From: JAFDVL01 sp043736395
Lineage (GTDB): Bacteria > Acidobacteriota > Blastocatellia > RBC074
Assembly (NCBI GenBank): GCA_043736395.1
Contig: JAYTCQ010000369.1
Location: 1 to 17,777 of the forward strand
Length of the DNA: 17,777 nt
Direction of reading: 5' to 3'
Below, one piece after another: positions 7,091 through 12,776 of this stretch. The notes beneath the pieces are model-generated. The model was given only the letters and a program-made list of their open reading frames with translations, was not told the origin of the DNA and did no database searches. Position 1 is the first letter of the stretch; each line of letters begins with the position of its first letter. A program made the translations under genes and the position numbers.

Positions 7091-7210
7091 AATGCAGAGG
7101 CCCGCACGTAGGAAGGGGGCGCTAGTACGCATCTAAAAAAAATTCCGAAGTTAGCTTTTATATTAACTCAAAATGTAAAGTTGCCCTTACTGCGTGCGGG
7201 CTTATGCATT
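7091..7210. repeat. Inverted repeat between argJ and tolC
   Basis: Arms 7091-7117 and 7184-7210 match as reverse complements at 23 of 27 positions, with the shared core GCCCGCACG and ends AATGCA. The 66-bp centre holds an A8 tract (7135-7142) followed by ATTCCGAAG. A similar A7 tract followed by TTTCCGAAA lies just outside at 7077-7090, giving a short direct repeat. The right arm ends 3 bases past the argJ stop codon. On the minus strand a T7 run lies about 8 bases past the stem, so it might weakly terminate argJ transcription. Confidence 0.7.
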
Positions 7211-7212
7211 CT

Positions 7213-8451
7213 TTACGTTCGATAATCTGCATTAATTTGTATGTATTCTTCCGTTAAATCGCAAGTCCATTCGGTGACTTCCGCCACGCCTTGATTTAAG
7301 TTCAACGTGATTTTGATGTCATCTTTTTTCAAAATTATTAAGGCTTTCGCTTCATCGAATTTTAACCCGCGTCCATTTTTTGCTACAAATAAATCGCCTA
7401 ATTTGATGTCTACTTTTGTGACATCGAATTTTACTCCGGCGCGTCCGGCAGCAGCGAGGACGCGTCCCCAGTTGGCGTCTTCGCCGGCAATCGCAGTTTT
7501 GACCAGCGGGGAAGTTGCAATGGTTTCCGCAATTTTGTGCGCCATTTTGACGTTCGGAGCATTCTTCACATTGATGGTAATCAGCTTTCGTGCGCCTTCG
7601 CCGTCACGCGCCACTTGAATCGCTAAATCCTGACAGACTTCGGTTAAGCCTTTCAGGAATCTGTCGTAATCTGCGCCAGCATCTTTTTCAATGATCGGAT
7701 TTTCCGCTGCTCCATTCGCCAAAACCGCCAGTGTATCATTCGTCGAAGTGTCGCCATCAATCGTCACGCGATTAAAACTCAAATTCACCGCGGTATTCAA
7801 AGCCGTCTGCAAAACTTTTTTGCTGATCGCGGCGTCCGTAGTCACGAACGACAGCAAGGTCGCCATGTTTGGATGAATCATCCCCGCGCCTTTGGCTACG
7901 CCCGCGATGGTGACGCGTTTGTCGCCGAGTGTGAACGATTTCGTCGCCCGCTTCGGTTTCGTATCCGTCGTCATAATCGCTTCTGCAATTTTGAAGCCAT
8001 TCTCGTGAGCTAAATTTGCCGTCGCTTCGCGGATGCCGAATTCGAGCTTTTCCATGTTGAGTTGAACGCCGATGACGCCCGTGGAGCAGACCAAAATTTC
8101 GCGTACGTTGCAGTTGAAAAAATCCGCGAGAATCTGCGTTGTACGCTGCGAATTCGCCAAGCCTTCTTCACCCGTGACGGCGTTTGCGCAACCGGAATTT
8201 ACGATGATGGCGCGATGCGTTTTCCCACGGAGGTGTTCACGCGAAACCAATACTGGCGCGGCTACGACGAGGTTTTGCGTGAAGACGGCAGCGGCTACGG
8301 CGGGGCGTTCGGAAAAGATAATCGCTAAATCTTCACCGGATTTCTTTAGTCCACAACGGGTGGTCGCGGCGAGAAATCCCTTGGGTAAAAAGTTGGGAGA
8401 TTTGGTCTTTGGACTTGAGTTTTGGGTCTTGGGTTTTGGCGTCGTTTTCAA
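7213..8451 (-). CDS. argJ: Bifunctional ornithine acetyltransferase / N-acetylglutamate synthase
   Basis: Transfers the acetyl group from N-acetylornithine to glutamate, recycling it in the cyclic arginine pathway; many ArgJ proteins also use acetyl-CoA. The self-cleavage site is visible in GMIHPNMATLLSF, with Thr198 becoming the N-terminal nucleophile of the beta chain. STGVIG (123-128) forms the oxyanion-hole region, and the C-terminus DLTEEYIQINADYRT is the family hallmark. At 412 residues the length is normal. No ATG or GTG lies before the conserved FLPKGFLAA, so the start must be the TTG at 8451, which has AAGGA 9 bases upstream. Residues 3-20 are a Lys/Pro/Thr-rich segment encoded by a CCAAA-type simple repeat. 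Whether ArgJ is bifunctional or ornithine-specific cannot be read from sequence. Confidence 0.95.
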   Translation of the reverse strand: MKTTPKPKTQNSSPKTKSPNFLPKGFLAATTRCGLKKSGEDLAIIFSERPAVAAAVFTQNLVVAAPVLVSREHLRGKTHRAIIVNSGCANAVTGEEGLANSQRTTQILADFFNCNVREILVCSTGVIGVQLNMEKLEFGIREATANLAHENGFKIAEAIMTTDTKPKRATKSFTLGDKRVTIAGVAKGAGMIHPNMATLLSFVTTDAAISKKVLQTALNTAVNLSFNRVTIDGDTSTNDTLAVLANGAAENPIIEKDAGADYDRFLKGLTEVCQDLAIQVARDGEGARKLITINVKNAPNVKMAHKIAETIATSPLVKTAIAGEDANWGRVLAAAGRAGVKFDVTKVDIKLGDLFVAKNGRGLKFDEAKALIILKKDDIKITLNLNQGVAEVTEWTCDLTEEYIQINADYRT

Positions 8452-8460
8452 TCTGATTGA

Positions 8461-8465
8461 TCCTT
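8461..8465 (-). promoter_or_regulatory. Ribosome binding site deciding the TTG start of argJ
   Basis: AAGGA on the minus strand lies 9 bases before the TTG at 8451. It is the only Shine-Dalgarno-like sequence near the 5' end of the frame and supports a non-ATG start. Confidence 0.55.
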
Positions 8466-8502
8466 AAATTTGGGTGATGTGGTTGTTCGGTTTTGGGAAA
8501 TC

Positions 8503-8522
8503 AGTGTTCGCTTGCGAACGCT
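8503..8522. repeat. Short palindrome upstream of argJ
   Basis: AGTGTTCGC and GCGAACGCT pair over 9 bp (one G-T pair) around TT. No T-tract follows on either strand, so it is not a standard terminator. It lies in the 89-bp gap between the 96-residue gene and argJ. Confidence 0.5.
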
Positions 8523-8540
8523 TACAATTATCTGATGAAC

Positions 8541-8831
8541 TTATTCTTCTTTCCATTTCACGGTGTTGTGGGTTTCAGTTCGAGCCAGTTCTATGGCTTC
8601 TGCCAGTGAAGTAAAGTCTCCAAATTTGATTTTGTACTCTAAGGGATTAGGCACAGAACAGTACTCTACATAATAGAACTCACCTTCTTTGTCCTCGCTA
8701 AGCTCCTCTGGGTCTTCATAGTCCGCTGAACCGTATCTCCAACCATGTTTCAAAATGAATATTCTGCAAGTGACTTCTCCAGCATAGAGCCAAGTTCCGT
8801 CTTTGATTATTTCCCAATCGTCGCTACTCAT
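8541..8831 (-). CDS. Hypothetical protein, 96 residues
   Basis: I do not recognise this family. It is an acidic soluble protein without signal peptide or membrane segment. It is rich in aromatic residues in the first half (DDWEIIKDGTWLYAGE, then GWRYGSADYEDPEEL) and has a predicted helix near the C-terminus (FTSLAEAIELARTETH). The alternating beta-like pattern with a single C-terminal helix suggests a small alpha/beta domain. It starts 22 bases after the stop of the VapC-like toxin on the same strand and 89 bases before argJ, so it may ride on the same transcript. No Shine-Dalgarno sequence was seen. It could be a passenger that arrived with the toxin-antitoxin pair; nothing in the sequence proves a link. 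Confidence 0.65.
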   Translation of the reverse strand: MSSDDWEIIKDGTWLYAGEVTCRIFILKHGWRYGSADYEDPEELSEDKEGEFYYVEYCSVPNPLEYKIKFGDFTSLAEAIELARTETHNTVKWKEE

Positions 8832-8853
8832 TTTGAGCTTTTATGCGTAGGAT

Positions 8854-9249
8854 TTACCAATAAATTTCCACGTTTTTGGAATCAATTATTGCAGAATCTT
8901 TTGTGATTAATGGCAGGTCAAATTCAGCAGCACACGATACAATAATTTTATCAAAAAGATCATTATTGAAGCTGTAGTTTACCGCGTTTGAAATAATTGA
9001 AGTTTCCAGCGGGATGATTTCAAACCCTTGTTTCCGTAGTAATTTACTTGACCAGAAACTGAATCTCTCCGGTAGATTTATTTTTCCAAGATTTTGTAAG
9101 ATTGCAATTTCCCACAACACTACTGCTGGGATATAAATCAATGATTCGCCTGCATCTGCTTTCTCAAAAGCTGATAAAACCTTGGGTGAAAGTTGGGAAT
9201 ATTTTCTAGTCGAAAACCAGATTAGGGGATGAGTATCGGTGACAAACAT
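8854..9249 (-). CDS. VapC-like PIN-domain toxin
   Basis: A 131-residue PIN-domain ribonuclease, the toxin of a type II toxin-antitoxin pair. The acidic active-site residues of the fold are in place: Asp5 in VTDTHPLIW, Glu47 in VLWEIA, Asp100 (or Asp97) in NNDLFDKIIV, and Asp118 in LITKDSAI. DTHPLIW and WEIA are typical of the Sll0205-like group of bacterial PIN toxins. The length is normal and no lesion is visible, so it is probably active. Its ATG follows the antitoxin stop with no spacing (TAA-ATG), so it depends on antitoxin translation. The RNA target is unknown. Confidence 0.88.
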   Translation of the reverse strand: MFVTDTHPLIWFSTRKYSQLSPKVLSAFEKADAGESLIYIPAVVLWEIAILQNLGKINLPERFSFWSSKLLRKQGFEIIPLETSIISNAVNYSFNNDLFDKIIVSCAAEFDLPLITKDSAIIDSKNVEIYW

Positions 9250-9495
9250 TTATTTTTTTAAGGAAGCCGCCGAATTCTCGATTGATTGATTAAGCATATC
9301 TGCAATTTGTTTGCTCCCGCTTTCCAGATCGTCGTCAAGTAATTCCATCGAACCCGCAAGCGACATTTCTTCAACCTCTGGTTGCTCTTCATCTAAAATT
9401 GTTACGATCGCACGATAATTTTTTTTGAGAGTTATGCTTTCTAATAAGCTTACTCTACCTCTTGTATCAATGACTGCTTCAACTGATTGCAACAT
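9250..9495 (-). CDS. Antitoxin of the VapBC-like pair
   Basis: An 81-residue partner of the PIN toxin directly downstream. The first 35 residues (MLQSVEAVIDTRGRVSLLES, then a strand ending AIVTILDEE) form a short beta-rich module like the small AbrB- or DUF104-type domains found in antitoxins. The rest is acidic and helical (MELLDDDLESGSKQIADMLN) and would wrap around the toxin. The start is supported by GAGGTAA closely upstream. Such antitoxins usually repress their own promoter; a possible operator is the TTTCCA/TGGAAA palindrome at 9533-9553. The exact antitoxin family is uncertain, but the position and zero-spacing coupling make the role likely. Confidence 0.78.
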   Translation of the reverse strand: MLQSVEAVIDTRGRVSLLESITLKKNYRAIVTILDEEQPEVEEMSLAGSMELLDDDLESGSKQIADMLNQSIENSAASLKK

Positions 9496-9532
9496 AAATT
9501 ACCTCGTGAACATTTTACTCTAAAGTATCAAT

Positions 9533-9553
9533 TTTCCACGTAACAAATGGAAA
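9533..9553. promoter_or_regulatory. Possible operator / promoter of the toxin-antitoxin pair
   Basis: TTTCCA (9533-9538) and TGGAAA (9548-9553) form a small dyad. Between them TTGTTA (minus strand, 9546-9541) could be a -35 hexamer, with TAGAGT (9522-9517) as a weak -10 at 18 bases. The location just upstream of an autoregulated gene pair is suggestive, but the match is poor. Confidence 0.25.
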
Positions 9554-10117
9554 TTAATCACTCACTGTCTCATTGCTTAACCCACGAATTTTTACAATCG
9601 GCGTCGGAACCTGGCTCACATCAAACGCTTCCGGCTGTGCGCCTTCGACTAAATCGAGCACCATCGGGACTTCGTCGCAACTGCTCATTTTGGGGCAGGT
9701 GACGCAATCCATCCAGACTTTGCGGGGCATTAATTCGTGCTGGACGACGCGGAAGCCGAGCTTTTCAAAAAATCCCTGCACGTAGGTGAACGCGTACACT
9801 TGCACTAAATCGTGTTCACGGGCTTCGGCAATGTTGGCTTCGACGAGGGCACGTCCGATGCCTTTTTTTCCGGTGTTCGGATCAACGGCGAGCGAACGAA
9901 CTTCCGCCATGTCGCCCCATGTGAAGTGCAATCCTGAACATCCGATGACTTGATTTTTGCCTTCGATGTCAGCAGTCGCGACATAAAAATCGCGGATGTT
10001 TTCATAAATGCTGAGCAATGAACGCGGCAGCATTTGCTCTTTCTGCGCGTAGTTTGTGATGAGCCAGTGAATTCTGGTCGCATCTTTTGTCATTGCTTTG
10101 CGAATTAGAAAATCCAT
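9554..10117 (-). CDS. GNAT acetyltransferase, likely N-acetylglutamate synthase (ArgA-type)
   Basis: A GNAT-fold enzyme that probably acetylates glutamate with acetyl-CoA, the first step of arginine synthesis. In order: beta-1 FLIRKAMTKDATRI, the LPRSLLSIYENIRDF segment common to ArgA-like GNAT proteins, EVRSLAVDP, the acetyl-CoA loop GKKGIGRALVEA, then VQVYAFTYVQGFFEKLGF and a Cys-containing tail WMDCVTCPKMSSCDEVPMVL. That tail is typical of stand-alone short NAGS proteins. I chose the ATG at 10117. The frame opens further upstream at a TTG (10141), but those residues lie in a repeat and precede the expected first strand. Neither start has a good Shine-Dalgarno sequence. It sits between argD and the toxin-antitoxin pair, which supports the arginine role. 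Confidence 0.8.
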   Translation of the reverse strand: MDFLIRKAMTKDATRIHWLITNYAQKEQMLPRSLLSIYENIRDFYVATADIEGKNQVIGCSGLHFTWGDMAEVRSLAVDPNTGKKGIGRALVEANIAEAREHDLVQVYAFTYVQGFFEKLGFRVVQHELMPRKVWMDCVTCPKMSSCDEVPMVLDLVEGAQPEAFDVSQVPTPIVKIRGLSNETVSD

Positions 10118-10128
10118 ACAAATAAATT

Positions 10129-10203
10129 GTTCAGAGTTCAAACTTTAGTTTGCCCAACGCCGCGCTTCGCTGGCGTTGGTACGCTGAAGCGTGGACTCTA
10201 AAC
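10129..10203. repeat. Composite palindrome: two inverted 26-bp repeat units around a hairpin
   Basis: Units 10129-10154 and 10178-10203 are related inverted copies of the repeat also found at 5310-5335. Each folds on itself: CAAACT-TT-AGTTTG at 10139-10152, and ACGCT-GA-AGCGT at 10181-10192. Between them CCAACGCC (10154-10161) pairs perfectly with GGCGTTGG (10172-10179). The right end supplies the argD stop codon (TAG within GTTTAGAGTCC, minus strand). The element fills the 80-base gap between argD and the acetyltransferase gene. Confidence 0.75.
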
Positions 10204-11415
10204 TTCCCCCGCTTCTTCAACTAACACTTCTTCCCACGCCGTCAACATTGAATCAATCTCCGAAGGTTTAATGATGTACGGCGGCAAAAATCTGCACGTT
10301 GTATCGTTCGTACTGTTCATTAAAAATCCTCGTTCCAGCATTTTTATTGGGAAATTTTTTGTCGGGAAATTTAATTCGACTCCGATCATTAAGCCCATTG
10401 CACGGACTTCTTTAATCGTGTCGGGATACAATTCCTGGAGCTTCATGAGCTTTTGTTTAAAATAATTTCCGGTTTCATTGACGGTTTGAAGCAAGCCGTT
10501 TTCATTCAACTCTTCAAAAAATTCCAGACTCAAGCGACACGCGAGCGGGCCTCCGCCAAACGTAGTTCCATGATCACCGGGCTTGAATCCATCAGTAGCT
10601 TTTTCGCCGACGACGATGGCTCCAAGCGGGACGCCTAAGCCGAGCGGTTTCGCTACGGTTAGGATGTCGGCCTGAACTTCAGAATGTTGATACGCGAATA
10701 TTTTTCCGGTACGTCCGAGACCGCATTGCACTTCGTCTACGATGAACAGCGCATCGGTCGCGGTGCAGGCATCGCGCAATGTTTGCAGGTATTCGGGCGA
10801 TTGTGGACGGACTCCACCTTCGCCTTGAATTGTTTCTACGATGACGGCGGCGGTGCGTTCGTTGATCGCGGCGCGGGCTGCGTCGTGGTCTCCAGCGGGG
10901 ATGAATTTGCAGCCGGGGACTAACGGCTCAAATGGCTCACGATATTTTGCTTGCGCGGTGACGGAAAGTGATCCCATCGAACGTCCATGAAATGATCCCG
11001 TGAGGGAAACAAATTCGTATTTATCTTCGCGTCCCTGTCGGCGTTGCCAGGCGCGAGCGAGCTTTAAGGCGGCTTCGGCAGTTTCGGTTCCGCTATTGCA
11101 AAAGAAGGCGCGAGACAATCCGGAAGCTTTTGCCAGCTGCTCGGCGAGCAAGCCCTGATACGGATGATAATAAAGATTCGAAGTGTGCATTAACGAAGCT
11201 TGTTCGCCCATCACACGGCGGATGCGCGGGTGGTCGTATCCGAGAACGTTGACGCCGATGCCGGAAATAAAATCAAGATATGATTTTCCGTCTGAGGCGA
11301 CTAATGTGGAGCCATGTCCGCGTACAAAGAGCACGGGCTGACGCGCATAAGTCGTCATGATGTATTGGTCTTCAAGTTTTTTTGTGTTCTCGAGTTCGAA
11401 TCTTTCGTTGTTCAT
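10198..11415 (-). CDS. argD: Acetylornithine aminotransferase
   Basis: A PLP-dependent class III aminotransferase that converts N-acetylglutamate semialdehyde and glutamate to N-acetylornithine. Visible landmarks over 405 residues are GVNVLGYDHPRI (54-65), the phosphate-binding NSGTEAxE-like NSGTETAEAALKLAR (107-121), SFHGRSMGSLS, IQGEGGV (197-202), VDEVQCGLGRTG with Asp227 against the pyridine nitrogen, and the Schiff-base Lys256 in LTVAKPLGLGVP. The AKPLG context is a little unusual, as most members have AKGLG or AKALG. It is flanked by the cyclotransferase gene upstream (71-base gap with an inverted repeat) and the GNAT gene downstream. The Shine-Dalgarno sequence is weak. Confidence 0.95.
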   Translation of the reverse strand: MNNERFELENTKKLEDQYIMTTYARQPVLFVRGHGSTLVASDGKSYLDFISGIGVNVLGYDHPRIRRVMGEQASLMHTSNLYYHPYQGLLAEQLAKASGLSRAFFCNSGTETAEAALKLARAWQRRQGREDKYEFVSLTGSFHGRSMGSLSVTAQAKYREPFEPLVPGCKFIPAGDHDAARAAINERTAAVIVETIQGEGGVRPQSPEYLQTLRDACTATDALFIVDEVQCGLGRTGKIFAYQHSEVQADILTVAKPLGLGVPLGAIVVGEKATDGFKPGDHGTTFGGGPLACRLSLEFFEELNENGLLQTVNETGNYFKQKLMKLQELYPDTIKEVRAMGLMIGVELNFPTKNFPIKMLERGFLMNSTNDTTCRFLPPYIIKPSEIDSMLTAWEEVLVEEAGEV

Positions 11416-11429
11416 TTTTCATTTGTACG

Positions 11430-11498
11430 GTGAACTGTTAGTTCGCCGAATTTTATGCAAATTTTAAGTTGTGGAAACAGCGCGAACTAATAGTTCAC
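11430..11498. repeat. Inverted repeat between the cyclotransferase gene and argD
   Basis: Arms 11430-11446 and 11482-11498 match as reverse complements at 16 of 17 positions. Each arm is itself a dyad (GAAC-TGTTA-GTTC and GAACTA-ATAGTTC type). The right arm contains the stop codon of the upstream gene (11489-11487) and some of its last codons. The left arm ends 14 bases before the argD start. Confidence 0.65.
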
Positions 11499-11906
11499 GC
11501 TACGATATTTGGCATAATCGCCACTTTCGATTAATTTTCCAGTGGCGACCCAGTCATTGTAAACGTACATCCAGGCGTCAATTACTTGGTCATCAAACAT
11601 TGTGATTTTTACTTTTATTCGTGCGAATAAACTTGCTTCGAGTTCGCCGGGGATAAATCCTTCGTATTGATCCAGTACTGTTAATACTGCTTGAGGGTCA
11701 TCTAATTGATAAACTTCTCCAAAGATTTTGTTGTCAAAATTTTCACCGACAATTGCACCGGGGTAATCTCCCAAATCGTAAAGTTGACCATTCACTGAAC
11801 CTTCGCCGATGAATTTTAATTCGCTCATTATTTGAATCAGAGCAGCATTTTTTTGAGCGCCAATCAGGCTCCGACGCAATGTGCCGTAGACAAATAAATT
11901 AGTCAT
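11487..11906 (-). CDS. Gamma-glutamylcyclotransferase-like (GGCT/AIG2) protein
   Basis: A 139-residue protein of the GGCT/AIG2-like fold, which cleaves gamma-glutamyl-amino acids or gamma-glutamylamines to 5-oxoproline. The substrate-loop motif VYGTLRRSL is at the N-terminus, FGEVYQLDD lies in the middle, and the catalytic Glu is in VLDQYEGFIPG (about residue 100). Its ATG follows the argB stop without a gap (TAA-ATG), so it is translated as part of the arginine operon. A gamma-glutamyl enzyme inside an arginine cluster is noteworthy because the pathway begins from glutamate and passes through an acyl phosphate, but the substrate here is not known. The last codons overlap an inverted repeat. 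Confidence 0.85.
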   Translation of the reverse strand: MTNLFVYGTLRRSLIGAQKNAALIQIMSELKFIGEGSVNGQLYDLGDYPGAIVGENFDNKIFGEVYQLDDPQAVLTVLDQYEGFIPGELEASLFARIKVKITMFDDQVIDAWMYVYNDWVATGKLIESGDYAKYRSVNY

Positions 11907-12692
11907 TTATGAAATTAATGTACCGACTTCTTCATCATTGCGGCTGGCCCGCAAAAGGGAATTTTCTTCGGCAGCTCCGATAATTAAAATTCGTTTCACG
12001 CCGGCATTCAAAGCACTCAAACAAGCGCGGAGTTTTGGACGCATTCCACCATACGCGATGCCGCTTTCAAGCAGGTGATTGATCTGTTCACGGTTCAGAT
12101 TTGGAATTGTGACGCCGTGTTCATCTTTGACTCCGCCCACGTCGGTAACGAAGATTAATTCATCGGCTTTACAGGCAGGGGCGACTGCGGCTGCCATCTG
12201 ATCCCCATTGATATTGTGATACCCGAAGTCGTGTGAACTTAAGCCCAAACAGGCAATCACAGGAATGGCGTTGATGCCTAGAATTGCATTGATCAGCGTA
12301 CTGTTGGAGCGGGCAATTTCTCCCACAAACCCTAAATCCGTGCCGTCCTCCGCTTTGATTTTTTTCGATAAAAAACTTAAGCCGTCTCCCCCCGTCATGC
12401 TGACGGAAGGGATGTTGATGCGGGCGAAATCTGCGACTAAATCCTTGCCGACTTTTCCGGCTAGTACCATTTGAATCACGTCTCGCGCAGCGGCATCCGT
12501 GATGCGCAATCCATCGTGAAAATGAGATTCGATGTTGAGCTTCATCAGCATTTCAGCGATTTGTTTTCCACCACCGTGGACGATGATGACTTCGTGTCCA
12601 GCGCGTCGGAGTTCGCTGATTTGGAAAACTAATTTTAAGCGCAGCGAAGTATCAATTAATACACTGCCGCCAAGTTTTATTACCGATTTCAT
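11907..12692 (-). CDS. argB: Acetylglutamate kinase
   Basis: An amino-acid-kinase-fold enzyme that phosphorylates N-acetylglutamate, the second step of arginine synthesis. Landmarks are VIKLGGSVL at residues 4-12 (the Lys is catalytic), IVHGGGKQI (37-45, glycine-rich substrate loop), HDGLRITDAAARDVIQMVLAG, NINGDQMAAAVA and ITDVGGV-type FVTDVGGVKD. At 261 residues it begins almost directly with the first strand, so the N-terminal helix of arginine-inhibited hexameric NAG kinases is missing. By family knowledge this suggests a dimeric, arginine-insensitive form. The ATG lies 5 bases after a long palindrome and has no clear Shine-Dalgarno sequence. The downstream gene begins with no gap after its stop. 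Confidence 0.95.
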   Translation of the reverse strand: MKSVIKLGGSVLIDTSLRLKLVFQISELRRAGHEVIIVHGGGKQIAEMLMKLNIESHFHDGLRITDAAARDVIQMVLAGKVGKDLVADFARINIPSVSMTGGDGLSFLSKKIKAEDGTDLGFVGEIARSNSTLINAILGINAIPVIACLGLSSHDFGYHNINGDQMAAAVAPACKADELIFVTDVGGVKDEHGVTIPNLNREQINHLLESGIAYGGMRPKLRACLSALNAGVKRILIIGAAEENSLLRASRNDEEVGTLIS

Positions 12693-12697
12693 ATCTG

Positions 12698-12770
12698 GTC
12701 GGTACCACCTGCGGTAGCGGGTGGTGAAGTATTCGCGAAGCTTCCACCCGCTACCGCAGGTGGTACTGAC
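12698..12770. repeat. Long hairpin between argC and argB
   Basis: Arms 12702-12724 and 12744-12766 are exact reverse complements over 23 bp. Outside them the pairing continues with one mismatch to 12698 and 12770; inside, GAAG and CTTC extend the stem past a bulge. The 19-base centre is TGAAGTATTCGCGAAGCTT. It fills nearly all of the 84-base gap, starting 10 bases after the argC stop side and ending 5 bases before the argB start. It is REP-like in form. In the mRNA it would be a very stable stem directly before the argB initiation region. Confidence 0.8.
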
Positions 12771-12776
12771 ATCGTG

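Noticed and set aside
8062..8467. Long plus-strand frames opposite the 5' half of argJ
   Set aside because: ArgJ is unmistakable on the other strand; these frames have low-complexity composition and no motif.
8503..8522. Hairpin before argJ as an intrinsic terminator
   Set aside because: No T-tract follows the stem on either strand.
10118..10141. TTG start for the GNAT gene at 10141
   Set aside because: The added codons come from the dispersed repeat and precede the expected first strand; the ATG at 10117 fits the family.
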